The notes beneath the pieces are model-generated. The model made no database searches. It saw only the letters and a program-made list of their open reading frames with translations, and was not told where the DNA came from. 64,000 nt of DNA, taken from Gordonia neofelifaecis NRRL B-59395 (GTDB lineage: Bacteria > Actinomycetota > Actinomycetes > Mycobacteriales > Mycobacteriaceae). Made by a program: the position numbers and the translations under genes. Positions 52,932 to 64,000 of the stretch are shown here, one piece after another. The stretch lies in NCBI RefSeq assembly GCF_000192435.1, contig NZ_AEUD01000011.1, positions 99,187 through 163,186 of the forward strand, read 5' to 3'. Within the stretch, counting starts at the first letter, position 1. Every line of letters begins with the position of its first letter.

Positions 52932-54704
52932 TCACCAGGAGCCGCCGCCGCCTCCACCGCCGCCGCCTCCGCCGAAGCCGCCACCGAAGCCGCCACCGCT
53001 GCCCGACGAAGACTGCGACGAGCTGTACGCGGACAACGATGACGAGAGGCTGGACTCGAAGCTGTCCATGCCGGAGCCGCCGCCGAACAGACCGTGCGAC
53101 GTCGACCCGACGTAGAACCCCGGGAGCCAGACCGGATCGGGCGGCTCCTGGCCGGTCGCGTAGCGATACTTGGCCGCCCAGGCGTCGGCGCAGTTGAAGG
53201 CCATCGCATAGGGGATGTAGCTGGTGAACAGCTCCTTGCGGGCGGAGAAGTCGAGGCGTTCCTGGTTCGACGTCGTCGACAGCAGGCGCTCGAAACCGCC
53301 GGACCGCGACCACACCTCCCGGCCGAGTGGGGTGCGCCGCGTGCCGACGCCGGGCACGAACAGCCCGGCGCCGCCGATCACGAATGCCGCGATCGGCAAG
53401 GCCATGATCTGGGCGGGCAGAATCTGGAAGATCAGCAGGACCGCGGCGACGACCAGGGCCGCACCCACGGCGATTCGCCCGAACAGTTCCGACCGGCTCC
53501 GCTCGAGCGATCCACTCTGCAGACCCCAGTTCCGGGTCGCGGCCTCCATCTCCTTCGTCGCGGTCGACAGCTTCTGCCCGGCGCTCTTGGACCCGTCGGC
53601 CTCGAAGACGTAACCGGCCTGCGAGAGTCCGAGCGCCGCGACCACCGCGTTCGACGCGGGGTCCAGCGATGCGAACCGCCCGGGCGTCAGCTGGGAGACG
53701 ACAGTCCAGTCGGAGCTCGTCGTCCGGTTCAGCGTCACGTGTCCCTGTTCGGCGAGGTGGAACAACGTCGAGACCAGGGCCTTCCTCGGCATCGACTCGT
53801 AGGCGACGTAGTACGTCTCCACCGGCCCCAGCTTGCGCGACGGTTTCTGCGGGTCGGCAGGCGGTTCGTACATCACCGGCAGCAGCGGGGTGTCCTCGCG
53901 GCTGCGGCGCATCCAGAGGAATCCGGCGGCGAAAGTCAGCAGCGACAGCAGGACCGAGACGATCGGAACGAGCCTCGAGTTGCCGAGGAGTACGTCCATC
54001 GACACCGACCATGGCAACTGCGTCCGGCCGGGTCCGGCGAAGGGAAGCTCGGCCTTCACCGCGACACCGGTGTTCGGTGCCAGCGGCCCGGTGGTGACGA
54101 CACGAGTCGTCGCGTCGGGTTCGGCGACCTCGCAGGGCGACCCGTCGTTGGTGCTGCACGCGAACGAGGTCGGGTTCTCGGGGAAGTGGACGGTGCTGGT
54201 GCTCTTCTCCATCCGCATCCGCCAGCCGTTTCCGACGACTCGCCAGATGAACCGGCCGGGATCGCCGCCGCCGATGGTGTCGGCGACGCGGTAGGAGATC
54301 TGATAGCGGTGCTCGCCGGGGGTGACGAAGGAGTTCGCGTCACCGATCCGCGCGACCTTGAATCGGCCGCCCTGCTCCTCGCTGAGCTCGAACGGGACCG
54401 GCTGGCCGTCCATCGTGATCGCGATGTCCTGCGGCCGATACCGCACGCCCTTGTTGGCCGGGTCGGCGTCGGAGACGTCCCAGAACTGGAAGATGCCGTG
54501 CTTGCCGGACGGCAGATCGACTGTCAGGACCTCGTCGACGGTGAGCTGTCCGTCGCGCGCCAGTGTGAAGTCCGCGTTGTAATCGGTGATGACGGCGGTG
54601 TCGACCGTCGTGTCGCCCGACGGACTGGAGTTCGCGATCACCGGCCAGAAGAGGCCGATCACCGTGGCGATCGCCACCACGAGCGACAGCACGAATCGTT
54701 TCAT
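52932..54704 (-). CDS. DUF2207 membrane protein with Gly-rich C-terminus
   Basis: A 590-residue protein. Signal anchor (VLSLVVAIATVIGLFWPVIA), then a beta-rich extracytoplasmic DUF2207 domain (TDYNADFTLARDGQLTVDEV, GKHGIFQFWDV, YRVADTIGGGDPGRFIWRVV). Middle helices at about 255-270 and 410-450 flank a cytoplasmic region. The end is SGSGGGFGGGFGGG followed by a pure Gly run and SW, as in most family members. ATG 54704. Cotranscribed with lemA. Function unknown. Confidence 0.88.
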   Translation of the reverse strand: MKRFVLSLVVAIATVIGLFWPVIANSSPSGDTTVDTAVITDYNADFTLARDGQLTVDEVLTVDLPSGKHGIFQFWDVSDADPANKGVRYRPQDIAITMDGQPVPFELSEEQGGRFKVARIGDANSFVTPGEHRYQISYRVADTIGGGDPGRFIWRVVGNGWRMRMEKSTSTVHFPENPTSFACSTNDGSPCEVAEPDATTRVVTTGPLAPNTGVAVKAELPFAGPGRTQLPWSVSMDVLLGNSRLVPIVSVLLSLLTFAAGFLWMRRSREDTPLLPVMYEPPADPQKPSRKLGPVETYYVAYESMPRKALVSTLFHLAEQGHVTLNRTTSSDWTVVSQLTPGRFASLDPASNAVVAALGLSQAGYVFEADGSKSAGQKLSTATKEMEAATRNWGLQSGSLERSRSELFGRIAVGAALVVAAVLLIFQILPAQIMALPIAAFVIGGAGLFVPGVGTRRTPLGREVWSRSGGFERLLSTTSNQERLDFSARKELFTSYIPYAMAFNCADAWAAKYRYATGQEPPDPVWLPGFYVGSTSHGLFGGGSGMDSFESSLSSSLSAYSSSQSSSGSGGGFGGGFGGGGGGGGGGGSW

Positions 54705-54778
54705 GCGGCGATCCTATGCGGCGGCCCGGAAGTTCTCCGCTCGATGAATGACGACGGGCCGCCGCACAGGACGTGACG

Positions 54779-56233
54779 TCATTGCGCCGCGCGCACCTGA
54801 CGCTCGATCGCCACACCGGTCTCGGGGTCGATGTTGCGCCAGTATTCGAAGGCTCGAGCGAGTACCGGCTCGCTCACTCCATCGAGGAGATGTCCGGCGA
54901 CGTTGTCGACCAGACGATCCCGGGCACCGTCGTCCATCACGTCTCGGATCAGTGCGCGCGGTTGGCTGACGTCGTCGTCGGCGGGATGATCGACGTAGGC
55001 ACTGCGGACCAGCGGGCCGTCCGCCGCCCACTGCGGTTCGGCCTGGCCCGGGTACACAGCGGCCGGCCCGCCCTTGGAATTCGGCGCGTAGACCGGGTCG
55101 CTCACCGGATCGATGCGCATCGCCCCGTCCTTGGAGTAGCTGTGGACCTCGTTCCGGGGCCGGTTGACCGGAATCTGCTTGTAATTGGCGCCGAGCCGAG
55201 CGCGATGGGCGTCGGAATACGAGAAGACCCGTCCGAGCAGCATGCGATCGGGGCTGAAACCGATGCCTGGTACCACGTTGCTCGGCTCGAATGCGGCCTG
55301 CTCGATCTGCGCGTGGTTGTCCGTCGGGTTCGTATGGAGAGTCATTCTCCCGACCTCATGCAGGGGATAGTCGGCGTGCGGCCACACCTTGGTGAGATCG
55401 AACGGATTGAAACGGTAGCCGACGGCGTCGTCGAACGGCATCAGTTGGACGTTGAGCGTCCACGACGGATGCTCGCCGCGAGCGATCGAGTCGAACAGGT
55501 CGCGCATGTGGAAGTCGCTGTCTCGGCCCGCGAGCCGATCGGCCTCGTCCTGGGTGAGGCACTCGACTCCCTGGTCCGACAGGAAGTGGTACTTCACCCA
55601 GTGTTTGTCGCCGGATGCGTTCACCCACAGGTACGTGTGGGAGCTGTACCCGTTCATGTGGCGCCAGGTACGGGGGATCCCGCGGTCGCCCATCAGCCAG
55701 GTGACCTGATGGGAGGACTCCGGCGAGAGCGTCCAGAAATCCCACTGCATGTCGTGGTCGCGGAGGTTGCTGTCGGCGCGGCGCTTCTGGGATCGGATGA
55801 AGTGCTGGAACTTCATCGGGTCCTTGATGAAGAACACCGGAGTGTTGTTTCCGACCATGTCGTAGACGCCGTCGTCGGTGTAGAACTTCAGCGCGAAACC
55901 GCGGGGGTCGCGCCAGGTGTCGGGACTGCCGCGCTCGCCGGCGACGGTCGAGAATCGGGCCACCATCTCAGTGGTCGCTCCCGGCTGGAACAGCGACGCG
56001 CAGGTGTAATTCGAGACATCGGCGGTCGTCTCGAAGGTGCCGAACGCTCCGCTGCCCTTGGCATGCGGCTGCCGTTCGGCGATGCGCTCGCGATTGAACT
56101 GAGCCATCTGCTCGATCAGGTAGTGATCGTGCAGGACGATCGGGCCGGCCGGGCCGACGGTCAGCGAGTGCTCGTCGCTGCCGGCGGGCGCTCCGGAGTC
56201 GGTGGGCGTGTAGGGGATCTTCTCCTCAGGCAT
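54779..56233 (-). CDS. katA: Monofunctional haem catalase (small-subunit type)
   Basis: Decomposes hydrogen peroxide. The 484-residue protein starts [20 protein letters not shown] and has the distal His in [13 protein letters not shown], the conserved Asn in [34 protein letters not shown], and the proximal-Tyr motif [14 protein letters not shown]. The length is that of clade 3 catalases. ATG 56233 follows GGGAGG. No Fur or OxyR gene is adjacent, so control is unknown. Monocistronic. Confidence 0.96.
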   Translation of the reverse strand: MPEEKIPYTPTDSGAPAGSDEHSLTVGPAGPIVLHDHYLIEQMAQFNRERIAERQPHAKGSGAFGTFETTADVSNYTCASLFQPGATTEMVARFSTVAGERGSPDTWRDPRGFALKFYTDDGVYDMVGNNTPVFFIKDPMKFQHFIRSQKRRADSNLRDHDMQWDFWTLSPESSHQVTWLMGDRGIPRTWRHMNGYSSHTYLWVNASGDKHWVKYHFLSDQGVECLTQDEADRLAGRDSDFHMRDLFDSIARGEHPSWTLNVQLMPFDDAVGYRFNPFDLTKVWPHADYPLHEVGRMTLHTNPTDNHAQIEQAAFEPSNVVPGIGFSPDRMLLGRVFSYSDAHRARLGANYKQIPVNRPRNEVHSYSKDGAMRIDPVSDPVYAPNSKGGPAAVYPGQAEPQWAADGPLVRSAYVDHPADDDVSQPRALIRDVMDDGARDRLVDNVAGHLLDGVSEPVLARAFEYWRNIDPETGVAIERQVRAAQ

Positions 56234-56357
56234 CTCACCCTCCCAGGAAGGTTGGACTGTTGTCGTCGGACCCGAGGCCATGCGACGGGCCCGACCCGAG
56301 CCTAACGCCCGTTCGGGTGATTCGCCGCCCGCTCGACGGGCCGACGACGGTGATCGG

Positions 56358-57353
56358 TCACGGCAGGACGCTGTGCTCGGCGATGAACTCCGCGGCCGCG
56401 CGCACCGCCTTGCCCGACTCGGGCGTGAAGTACGGGAACATCTGGAAGACGTGCCCCTGTCCCTGCCATTCCTGCAGTTCGGACAGCCCACCCGCGTCCA
56501 GCAGGCGGCGATGGATGGTCCGTGCGTCGTCGGCCATGATCTCGCGGGAGCCGACCTGGATCAGAGTGGGCGGCAGGTCCATGTCGGGCGTGAGTCTGAT
56601 CCGCATTCGCGGGTGGTCGGGGTCGGCGCCGGCGGTGTACAGGCCGAGGAACCGCGCGGCACCGGTGACGTCGATGATCGGGTCCCGCACGCCTCGGCTC
56701 TCGAGGTCGCGGGCGAGTTGGAACGTCGGATCGTAGAGCGGGGAGAACAGCGCCATCGCGCGCGGCTGTGGCACGCCGTCGCGGTGGTTCGCAGCCAGAA
56801 GGTCGAGGGCGAGGTGACCGCCGGCCGAGTCACCCGCCACGACGATCTGTTCGGCGTCGAAGCCCTGCGCGAGCAGCCAGCGGTAGCCGCGGACGGCGTC
56901 GTCGCCCGCGCTGGGCCACCGGTATTCGGGGCCGAGCCGGTAGTCGAGGCTGAAGGCGCCGATGCCCGCCCGCCGTGTCAGCCGAGCGACCAGCCCGCGA
57001 TGCGTGCGCGGCGAACAGATCACGTAACCGCTGCCGTGCAGGTAGTACACGATCGACGCCGGTGACGCCGGGTCAGGGACGCCGAGGCCGCCGTCGGTGT
57101 GGATCCACTCGCCGCGCACCTGGCCGTCGGCGGTGGTCTCGCGGATCGTGGTCGTCCGGGTTTCACGTGGAACCGGGCTCATCAACGACAGTCCGAGGTT
57201 CACCGCCGGTCGCGTCGCGGTGAGCAGCCGGGGGCCGGCGAGGGCACCACGGCCGAGCGCGTACATCAACGGTCGTGAGGCGACCGTCGTCTTCGAGAAC
57301 GCCCGGGCGCGGAGAGACGCGCGTGCCGCGAGTTCGTGTGACGTGGAGTACAC
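56358..57353 (-). CDS. Alpha/beta-hydrolase, HSL-type esterase/lipase
   Basis: Cytoplasmic esterase of the hormone-sensitive-lipase family, 331 residues. The oxyanion motif is HGSGY rather than the usual HGGG. The nucleophile is in [10 protein letters not shown], the acid in [14 protein letters not shown], and the histidine in [10 protein letters not shown]. An N-terminal helix-rich lid precedes [23 protein letters not shown] start at 57353. Divergent from gltB. The substrate is unknown; short-chain acyl esters are typical. Confidence 0.88.
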   Translation of the reverse strand: MYSTSHELAARASLRARAFSKTTVASRPLMYALGRGALAGPRLLTATRPAVNLGLSLMSPVPRETRTTTIRETTADGQVRGEWIHTDGGLGVPDPASPASIVYYLHGSGYVICSPRTHRGLVARLTRRAGIGAFSLDYRLGPEYRWPSAGDDAVRGYRWLLAQGFDAEQIVVAGDSAGGHLALDLLAANHRDGVPQPRAMALFSPLYDPTFQLARDLESRGVRDPIIDVTGAARFLGLYTAGADPDHPRMRIRLTPDMDLPPTLIQVGSREIMADDARTIHRRLLDAGGLSELQEWQGQGHVFQMFPYFTPESGKAVRAAAEFIAEHSVLP

Positions 57354-57564
57354 GGTGAGAGACTGTATCCGCTTTTTGCCTCAACCGGGCCGAAGTGGAA
57401 TACTGGGCGTACTGCGCTTGCGTCGATGGGCTACCCCCTGCGACTTGAGCGGGCCAGCAATGAAGCTGAATCCCCGGGCGGTGCGCTGGTTCGCACTGAC
57501 TTCTGACCGGGACTCTCTCCAGTACGTATTAGTACGCAGCGTCGCGTGCGGAGTAGGCAGATTC

Positions 57565-60500
57565 ATGAAGCACTTGCCGGGGCCCGTCGGGCTCTACGAT
57601 CCGGTCAACGAGCATGACGCGTGCGGCGTCGCCTTCGTCGTCGACATGCACGGACGTCGCAGCCGCGACATCGTCGAGAAGGCCATCACCGCGCTGGTCA
57701 ACCTCGAGCATCGCGGCGCGGCCGGCGCTGAGCCCAATACCGGTGACGGTGCGGGCATCATGATCGGGGTTCCGGACCGGTTCCTCCGCGAGGTCGTCGA
57801 GTTCGAGCTCCCCGCCGAGGGCGACTACGCCACCGGCATCGCCTTCCTGCCGCAGGCCTCCGGTGACATCGCCGAGGCGGTCCGCGGCGTCGAGGAGATC
57901 ATCGCCTCCGAGGGCCTGACGCTGCTCGGTTGGCGCGATGTCCCGGTCGACGAGAGCTCGCTCGGTGCGCTCGCGCGCGACGCGATGCCGACGTTCCGCC
58001 AGGTGTTCCTCGGTGGCGCGTCGGGCATGGAGCTCGAGCGCAAGGCCTATGTGGTCCGCAAGCGCGTGCAGTACGAGCTCGGCGAGAAGGGCGCCGGACA
58101 GGACGGCCCGGGACGCGACACCGTCTACTTCCCGAGCCTGTCGGGGCAGACGTTCGTCTACAAGGGCATGCTGACCACGCCCCAGCTGCGTGACTTCTAC
58201 CTGGACCTGCAGGACGAGCGTGTGGAGAGCGCGCTCGGCATGGTCCACAGCCGCTTCTCGACCAACACGTTCCCGTCGTGGCCGCTGGCCCACCCGTTCC
58301 GCCGCGTCGCTCACAACGGTGAGATCAACACCGTCAGCGGCAACGAGAACTGGATGCGTGCCCGCGAAGCGCTCATCAAGACAGACGCCTTCGGCGACAG
58401 CCTCGACAAGATCTTCCCGGTCTGCACCCCCGGCGCCTCGGACACCGCACGCTTCGACGAGGTCCTCGAACTGCTGCACCTGGGCGGCCGCACGCTGCCG
58501 CATGCGGTGCTCATGATGGTTCCCGAGGCGTGGGAGCGCAGCGAGGACATGAAGCCCGAGCACCGGGCGTTCTACGAGTACCACTCCGCACTGATGGAGG
58601 CGTGGGACGGACCGGCGTCGGTGTGCTTCACCGACGGCACCGTGATCGGCGCCGTCCTGGACCGCAACGGTCTGCGCCCGTCGCGCATCTGGGTCACCAA
58701 GGACGGATTGGTGGTGCTGGGTTCCGAGGTCGGCGTCCTCGACATCGATCCGGCCGACGTCGTCGCCAAGCAGCGACTGCAGCCCGGCAAGATGTTCCTG
58801 GTCGACACCGCCCAGGGACGGATCGTCGCCGACGAGGAGATCAAGGACTCCCTCGCGGCCGAGCAGCCGTACCAGGAATGGCTCGACGGCAGTCAGGTCG
58901 CGCTGGCGGACCTGCCTGCGCCGCCGCACAAGCACATGCCGCACGACCGCGTGACGCTGCGCCAGCAGGTCTTCGGTTACACCACCGAAGACCTGAAGCT
59001 GCTGATCTCGCCGATGGCGGCGACCGGCGGTGAAGCGCTCGGGTCGATGGGTACCGACACGCCCGTCGCGGTCCTGTCGAACCGTCCGCGGATGCTGTTC
59101 GACTACTTCCAGCAGATGTTCGCGCAGGTCACGAACCCGCCGCTCGACGCGATCCGCGAGGAGGTCGTCACCAGCCTCGGCGGCCGCATCGGCGGTGAGC
59201 GCGACCTGCTGAACCCCGCAGCAGGCTCGGCCAAGCAGATCGTGCTGAGCCAGCCGATCCTCGACAACGACGATCTCGCCCGCTTGATCGAGATCGATCC
59301 GGCGACGGGTTTCCCGTCGGTGCACATCCACGGCCTGTACCCGGTCGCGGAGGGCGGCGAGGGGCTGCGCCGGGCACTCGACGGCGTCCGCAGCAAGGTG
59401 TCGGCGGCGATCGCCGACGGCGCTCGCGTCATCGTGCTCTCCGACCGCGAGTCGGACGAGACCCTCGCGCCGATCCCGTCGCTGCTGTTGACCGCTGCCG
59501 TGCATCATCATCTGGTGCGTGAGCGGACCCGGACCCGCGCCAGCCTCATCATCGAGTCGGGCGACGCCCGCGAGGTGCACCACATGGCGCTGCTCATCGG
59601 GTTCGGTGCCAGCGGCATCAACCCGTACATGGCGTTCGAGACCATCGAGGACATGCTCGAGTCCGGCAGCCTCGAGGTTCCCGGCACCGAGGACCTCGAT
59701 CACGAGGCCACCTTCTGCAAGGCGCGCGCCAACTACATCAAGGCGGCGGGCAAGGGCGTCCTGAAGGTGATGAGCAAGATGGGCATCTCGACCGTGCCCT
59801 CCTACACCGGCGCGCAGTTGTTCCAGGTCATCGGTCTGGGACAGGACGTCGTCGACGAGTTCTTCACCGGACTCAACAGCCAGCTGGACGGCATCGGTCT
59901 CGACGAGATCGCCGGCGAGGTGGGCCGGCGGCACGCGCTCGCCTTCACCGACCGCCCGGCCGAGCGCGCGCACCGCGAGCTCGAGGTCGGCGGCGAGTAC
60001 CAGTGGCGTCGCGAGGGCGAGTACCACCTGTTCAACCCGGACACGGTGTTCAAGCTGCAGCACTCCACGCGCACCGGCCAGTACTCGGTGTTCAAGGAGT
60101 ACACCAAGATGGTCGACGACCAGGCGGCCCAGCTGGGCACGCTCCGCGGTCTGTTCGACTTCAACTTCGGCGATCGCGATCCGATCCCGATCGACAAGGT
60201 GGAGCCGGCGAGCGAGATCGTCAAGCGCTTCTCGACGGGTGCGATGAGCTACGGCTCCATCTCGGCCGAGGCGCACGAGACTCTCGCGATCGCGATGAAC
60301 CGCCTCGGCGGTCGGTCGAACTCGGGTGAGGGCGGCGAGGACCCGCGCCGGTTCGTTCACGACGAGAACGGCGACTGGCGCCGCAGCGCGATCAAGCAGG
60401 TCGCCTCGGGACGCTTCGGTGTCACCAGCCACTACCTGAGCAACTGCACCGACATCCAGATCAAGATGGCGCAGGGTGCCAAGCCCGGTGAGGGCGGTCA

Positions 60501-62163
60501 GCTGCCGCCGCACAAGGTGTACCCGTGGGTCGCCGAGGTCCGCGGCAGCACGCCGGGCGTCGGCCTGATCTCGCCGCCGCCGCACCACGACATCTACTCG
60601 ATCGAGGATCTCGCGCAGCTGATCCACGACCTGAAGAACGCGAACCCGCAGGCCCGCATCCACGTGAAGCTGGTCTCCGAGCTCGGTGTCGGCACCGTCG
60701 CCGCGGGCGTCTCCAAGGCGCACGCCGACGTCGTCCTGATCTCGGGACACGACGGCGGCACCGGCGCCAGCCCGCTGACCTCGCTGAAGCACGCGGGCGC
60801 ACCGTGGGAGATCGGCCTGGCCGAGACCCAGCAGACGCTGCTGCTCAACGGACTGCGCGACCGCATCGTCGTGCAGGTCGACGGCCAGCTGAAGACCGGC
60901 CGTGACGTGATGATCGCCGCGCTTCTCGGCGGTGAGGAGTTCGGTTTCGCGACCGCGCCGCTGGTGGTCTCGGGATGCATCATGATGCGCGTCTGCCACC
61001 TCGACACCTGTCCGGTGGGCGTTGCGACACAGAATCCGCTTCTGCGCGAACGCTTCTCGGGCAAGCCGGAGTTCGTCGAGAACTTCATGCTGTACATCGC
61101 CGAGGAGGTGCGCGAGCTGCTCGCACGCCTGGGCTTCCGCACCCTGCAGGACGCGGTCGGCCACTTCGAGGCGCTCGACACGCACAAGGCGCTGGCGCAC
61201 TGGAAGAACCACAAGGCGGGCAAGCTCGATCTGTCGCCGATCCTGACCATGCCGGAATCGCCGTTCATGAATCAGGATCTCTACTGCTCCGGTAAGCAGG
61301 ACCACGGCCTGGACAAGGCGCTCGACAACGAGCTGATCGAGAAAGCCCGTGCCGCAATCGAATCGGGTACACGCGTGACGCTCGCGTCGCCGATCAGCAA
61401 CGTGAACCGGACCGTCGGAACCATGCTGGGCCACGAGGTCACCAAGGCTTACGGCGCCCAGGGACTGCCGGAGGGGACGATCTCGATCGACTTCACCGGT
61501 TCGGCGGGCAACAGCTTCGGCGCCTTCGTGCCGCGCGGTATCACCATGCGCATCGAAGGCGACGCGAACGACTTCGTCGGCAAGGGGCTGTCGGGCGGCA
61601 AGATCGTCGTCCGACCGCCGCGTAACGCGCCGGCCGGGTTCGTCGCCGAGGAGAACATCATCGGCGGCAACGTGATCGCCTTCGGCGGCACCGCGGGCAA
61701 GGTCTTCCTGCGCGGCGTGGTCGGCGAGCGCTTCTGCGTCCGCAACTCGGGTGTCCAGGCCGTCGTCGAAGGCGTCGGCGACCACGGATGCGAGTACATG
61801 ACCGGCGGCACCGCCGTGATCCTGGGCCGCACCGGGCGCAACTTCGCTGCGGGCATGTCCGGCGGCGTGGCATACGTCTACAACCCGCACGGTGAGTTCG
61901 AGGCGAACCTCAACGCAGAACTGGTGAACCTCGAGGAGCTCGACGCCGAAGACCTCGCCGTGCTGTCGGGACTGCTCACGGAGCACCGCGACGAGACCGG
62001 CTCGCCGGTCGCCGCCGCCATCCTCGACGACTGGGCCGTCGCCCAGGGGCACTTCGTGAAGGTGATGCCCCGCGACTACAAGAAGGTGCTCGTCGCCATC
62101 GACGCCGCCGAGCGCTCCGGACGAGATGTGAACGAAGCGATCATGGAGGCGGCACGTGGCTGA
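57565..62163 (+). CDS. gltB: Glutamate synthase (NADPH) large subunit
   Basis: Transfers the amide of glutamine to 2-oxoglutarate with GltD. 1532 residues. Class II amidotransferase domain: Cys20 in EHDACGVAF becomes the N-terminal nucleophile after removal of a 19-residue propeptide. Central and FMN-binding synthase domains follow ([48 protein letters not shown]), the 3Fe-4S cluster Cys in [12 protein letters not shown], and the C-terminal GXGXG helix domain ([40 protein letters not shown]). ATG 57565 is chosen from the family N-terminus. gltD overlaps by eight bases. Confidence 0.97.
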   Translation: MKHLPGPVGLYDPVNEHDACGVAFVVDMHGRRSRDIVEKAITALVNLEHRGAAGAEPNTGDGAGIMIGVPDRFLREVVEFELPAEGDYATGIAFLPQASGDIAEAVRGVEEIIASEGLTLLGWRDVPVDESSLGALARDAMPTFRQVFLGGASGMELERKAYVVRKRVQYELGEKGAGQDGPGRDTVYFPSLSGQTFVYKGMLTTPQLRDFYLDLQDERVESALGMVHSRFSTNTFPSWPLAHPFRRVAHNGEINTVSGNENWMRAREALIKTDAFGDSLDKIFPVCTPGASDTARFDEVLELLHLGGRTLPHAVLMMVPEAWERSEDMKPEHRAFYEYHSALMEAWDGPASVCFTDGTVIGAVLDRNGLRPSRIWVTKDGLVVLGSEVGVLDIDPADVVAKQRLQPGKMFLVDTAQGRIVADEEIKDSLAAEQPYQEWLDGSQVALADLPAPPHKHMPHDRVTLRQQVFGYTTEDLKLLISPMAATGGEALGSMGTDTPVAVLSNRPRMLFDYFQQMFAQVTNPPLDAIREEVVTSLGGRIGGERDLLNPAAGSAKQIVLSQPILDNDDLARLIEIDPATGFPSVHIHGLYPVAEGGEGLRRALDGVRSKVSAAIADGARVIVLSDRESDETLAPIPSLLLTAAVHHHLVRERTRTRASLIIESGDAREVHHMALLIGFGASGINPYMAFETIEDMLESGSLEVPGTEDLDHEATFCKARANYIKAAGKGVLKVMSKMGISTVPSYTGAQLFQVIGLGQDVVDEFFTGLNSQLDGIGLDEIAGEVGRRHALAFTDRPAERAHRELEVGGEYQWRREGEYHLFNPDTVFKLQHSTRTGQYSVFKEYTKMVDDQAAQLGTLRGLFDFNFGDRDPIPIDKVEPASEIVKRFSTGAMSYGSISAEAHETLAIAMNRLGGRSNSGEGGEDPRRFVHDENGDWRRSAIKQVASGRFGVTSHYLSNCTDIQIKMAQGAKPGEGGQLPPHKVYPWVAEVRGSTPGVGLISPPPHHDIYSIEDLAQLIHDLKNANPQARIHVKLVSELGVGTVAAGVSKAHADVVLISGHDGGTGASPLTSLKHAGAPWEIGLAETQQTLLLNGLRDRIVVQVDGQLKTGRDVMIAALLGGEEFGFATAPLVVSGCIMMRVCHLDTCPVGVATQNPLLRERFSGKPEFVENFMLYIAEEVRELLARLGFRTLQDAVGHFEALDTHKALAHWKNHKAGKLDLSPILTMPESPFMNQDLYCSGKQDHGLDKALDNELIEKARAAIESGTRVTLASPISNVNRTVGTMLGHEVTKAYGAQGLPEGTISIDFTGSAGNSFGAFVPRGITMRIEGDANDFVGKGLSGGKIVVRPPRNAPAGFVAEENIIGGNVIAFGGTAGKVFLRGVVGERFCVRNSGVQAVVEGVGDHGCEYMTGGTAVILGRTGRNFAAGMSGGVAYVYNPHGEFEANLNAELVNLEELDAEDLAVLSGLLTEHRDETGSPVAAAILDDWAVAQGHFVKVMPRDYKKVLVAIDAAERSGRDVNEAIMEAARG

Positions 62164-63610
62164 TCCGAGGGGTTTTCTCAAGCACACCGAGCGGGAGACA
62201 CCGGTCCGTCGGCCCGTCGAACTGCGACTGCTGGACTGGAAAGAGGTCTACACCGAGTTCGACAAGGGCACGCTGCAGACGCAGGCGAGCCGCTGCATGG
62301 ACTGCGGTGTTCCGTTCTGCCACAACGGTTGTCCGCTCGGGAACCTGATTCCCGAGTGGAACGACCTGGTGTACCGCGACCAGTGGGGTCCGGGCATGGA
62401 CCGGCTGCACGCGACCAACAACTTCCCGGAGTTCACCGGGCGGTTGTGCCCGGCGCCGTGCGAGGCGTCGTGCGTCCTCGGCATCAACCAGCCTGCCGTG
62501 ACCATCAAGCAGGTCGAGGTGGAGCTGATCGAGAAGGCGTGGGGCGACGGCACGGTCACCCCGGTCCTGCCGACCGAGCGGACGGGCAAGAAGGTCGCGG
62601 TCGTCGGATCCGGGCCGGCCGGCCTGGCCGCCGCTCAGCAGATGACGCGTGCGGGCCACGACGTGACGGTGTTCGAGCGCGCCGACCGCATCGGTGGTCT
62701 GCTCCGCTACGGCATTCCCGAGTTCAAGATGGAGAAGCGGTTCATCGATCGCCGTCTCGAGCAGATGGAGGCCGAGGGCACGGTGTTCCGCACGGGCGTC
62801 AACGTCGGTGTCGACCTCACCGTCGAGCAGCTCCGCGGTGACTTCGACGCGGTGATCCTGGCCAACGGTTCCACCATCGGCCGCGATCTGCCGGTCCCGG
62901 GCCGCGAGCTCGACGGCATCCACCAGGCGATGGAGTTCCTGCCGCAGGCCAACCGCGTCCAGCACGGCGACGTCGTAGACGGGCAGATCACCGCGGAAGG
63001 CAAGCACGTGGTGATCATCGGCGGCGGTGATACCGGCGCCGACTGCCTCGGCACGTCGCTTCGTCAGGGTGCCGCCCAGGTGCACCAGTTCGAGATCATG
63101 CCGAAGCCGCCGATCGAGCGAGCCGAGTCGACCCCGTGGCCGACGTACCCGCTGATGTACCGCGTCTCGTCCGCCCATGAAGAGGGCGGCGAGCGGGTGT
63201 ACAGCGTGAACACCGAGGAGTTCGTCGGTGAGAACGGCAAGGTCACCGCGCTCAAGGCCCACGAGGTCAAGATGGCGGGCGGCCGATTCGAGAAGGTGGA
63301 GGGCAGCGACTTCGAGCTGAAGGCCGATCTCGTCCTCCTCGCGATGGGCTTCGTCGGCCCGGAGCGTGGCGATCTGCTCGACAAGCTGGGTGCCACCTAT
63401 GACGCCCGTGGCAATGTCGCGCGCGGAGACGACTTCGGTGCGACCGGACTGCCGGGAGTGTTCGTCGCCGGCGACGCCGGTCGCGGGCAGTCGCTGATCG
63501 TGTGGGCGATCGCCGAGGGCCGCTCGGCTGCGGCCGGCGCCGACGCCTACCTGATGGGCTCGACCCAGCTGCCGTCGCCGATCGTTCCGACGCTCGTCGC
63601 CCAGCGATAG
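62156..63610 (+). CDS. gltD: Glutamate synthase (NADPH) small subunit
   Basis: Supplies electrons from NADPH to GltB. 484 residues. Two 4Fe-4S clusters are bound by Cys in [20 protein letters not shown] and [15 protein letters not shown] motif [19 protein letters not shown] motif [13 protein letters not shown], and the final FAD segment [23 protein letters not shown] 62156 follows GGAGG by seven bases and overlaps the gltB end, giving coupled translation. A strong terminator follows. Confidence 0.97.
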   Translation: MADPRGFLKHTERETPVRRPVELRLLDWKEVYTEFDKGTLQTQASRCMDCGVPFCHNGCPLGNLIPEWNDLVYRDQWGPGMDRLHATNNFPEFTGRLCPAPCEASCVLGINQPAVTIKQVEVELIEKAWGDGTVTPVLPTERTGKKVAVVGSGPAGLAAAQQMTRAGHDVTVFERADRIGGLLRYGIPEFKMEKRFIDRRLEQMEAEGTVFRTGVNVGVDLTVEQLRGDFDAVILANGSTIGRDLPVPGRELDGIHQAMEFLPQANRVQHGDVVDGQITAEGKHVVIIGGGDTGADCLGTSLRQGAAQVHQFEIMPKPPIERAESTPWPTYPLMYRVSSAHEEGGERVYSVNTEEFVGENGKVTALKAHEVKMAGGRFEKVEGSDFELKADLVLLAMGFVGPERGDLLDKLGATYDARGNVARGDDFGATGLPGVFVAGDAGRGQSLIVWAIAEGRSAAAGADAYLMGSTQLPSPIVPTLVAQR

Positions 63611-63629
63611 TTCACCCAGCGATAGTTCG
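63600..63629 (+). repeat. 15-bp tandem duplication at the gltD stop
   Basis: CCCAGCGATAGTTCA (63600-63614) is followed immediately by CCCAGCGATAGTTCG (63615-63629), one mismatch. The first copy contains the gltD stop codon TAG, so the second is untranslated and looks like a recent slippage event. Confidence 0.8.
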
Positions 63630-63632
63630 CCC

Positions 63633-63668
63633 AAGGGGCGGTCCGGCCGAAAGGCTGGGCCGCCCTTT
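63633..63668 (+). terminator. gltBD terminator
   Basis: AAGGGGCGGTCCGGCC (63633-63648), GAAA loop, GGCTGGGCCGCCCTTT (63653-63668): a 16-bp stem with G-U and minor mismatches, ending in TTT and 23 bases after the gltD stop. Confidence 0.88.
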
Positions 63669-63669
63669 G

Positions 63670-63982
63670 TCGTTCTCTCCTGTCGTTCCCGCGTTCACCG
63701 CCTGCAGAACTTGTCGCAGGTCACACCGCCGCGAATTTGACCTCGCGTCCATGTGTGCGTAACTTATTTGGAGTCAGAGCGGCCCGGCCGCGAAGACGAA
63801 CTCCCGAACTTCGATCGCCGCGATCAAATCGCGGCGATTTCGTGCGGGGTCGGCCAGATCTGGTCCGATTGCTTCAACTCTTCAGTGAATTCCACTAGGA
63901 ATCACCGATTAGGGAGAGCCGGAAGATCATGTTAGGCTGGTGGGGTTGCTCCGGGGACGGGGTGGCCGCAATATAATTGCAG
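63670..63982. other. Gene-free gap before the window end
   Basis: No credible coding frame in 313 bases. Holds an 11-bp perfect inverted repeat ATCGCCGCGAT (63814-63824) / ATCGCGGCGAT (63828-63838) with a CAA loop, an AT-richer stretch (63870-63935) and a promoter-like TATAAT near the end. The tail probably contains the regulatory region of the next gene. Confidence 0.55.
63946..63977 (+). promoter_or_regulatory. Promoter of the next gene
   Basis: TATAAT at 63972-63977 is a perfect -10. TTGCTC at 63946-63951 is a possible -35, though 20 bases away. The ATG at 63983 begins five bases after the -10, consistent with a leaderless mRNA. Confidence 0.45.
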
Positions 63983-64000
63983 ATGTCTGCTGGAGTTCGG
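63983..64000 (+). CDS. Possible start of a truncated leaderless gene
   Basis: ATG TCT GCT GGA GTT CGG (M-S-A-G-V-R) runs to the window edge. Supported only by the TATAAT box just upstream and the absence of a stop in six codons. The product cannot be identified. Confidence 0.25.

Noticed and set aside
57529-62187. A very long open frame on the minus strand opposite gltB (about 1550 codons)
   Set aside because: It is a shadow of the GC3 bias of gltB; its translation is Arg/Asp/Ala/Val-rich with no domain, while the plus strand has full glutamate-synthase motifs.

Overview
The window is a high-GC, GC3-rich actinobacterial chromosome segment. The order ppiA, PH-domain gene, crgA, trpG, pknB-pknA-pbpA-rodA-pstP-fhaB, fhaA, tRNA-Leu(CAG) is the origin-proximal cell-wall/cell-division block of mycobacteria and relatives. 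An MspA-type porin and mycothiol-dependent formaldehyde dehydrogenase (mscR) also point to a mycolic-acid actinobacterium. Gordonia or a close relative is the best guess from gene content; the species cannot be read from the sequence.

Layout. 1-15.3 kb: secreted lipase, proline-rich membrane protein, cyclophilin, rhomboid protease, PH-domain protein, CrgA, anthranilate/aminodeoxychorismate synthase subunit II, then the minus-strand Ser/Thr kinase, elongation and phosphatase operon with two FHA proteins, closed by tRNA-Leu and a strong terminator. 15.3-26 kb: accessory metabolism, with a FAD monooxygenase and divergent TetR regulator, SDR, enoyl-CoA hydratase, CoA-transferase, a secreted two-gene unit containing a lipase-fold protein that appears to lack its nucleophile, and an ECF41-like sigma factor divergent from an AhpD-like protein. 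26-33 kb: galactose genes galT-galK, a TetR-controlled multidrug exporter, a TetR/thioesterase pair. 33-38.4 kb: a cobalamin-riboswitch operon (BtuFCD-type importer plus a CbiX-like/2Fe-2S fusion) and two paralogous lipoproteins. 38.4-45.9 kb: glutamate dehydrogenase, MspA-like porin, a 1248-residue STAND NTPase with a WD40 propeller, and two small hypothetical genes. 46-51.4 kb: nagA, a histone-H1-like protein, and mscR-MBL hydrolase-SulP transporter. 51.4-64 kb: YccF, LemA and DUF2207 membrane proteins, catalase, an HSL-type esterase, and glutamate synthase gltBD.

How genes work together. The kinase block forms one translationally coupled transcript (four successive 4-nt stop/start overlaps from fhaB to pknA) joining cell-wall synthesis (PbpA, RodA) to phospho-signalling (PknA, PknB, PstP, FHA proteins). 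GdhA and GltBD are two ammonium-assimilation routes. MscR, the MBL hydrolase and a SulP transporter form an overlapping unit probably for formaldehyde detoxification. Regulatory DNA is unusually legible: a pair of face-to-face ECF41-type promoters, three TetR-type operators, a cobalamin riboswitch, two perfect DnaA boxes, several strong terminators and promoters consistent with leaderless transcripts. I saw no CRISPR array, insertion sequence or prophage.
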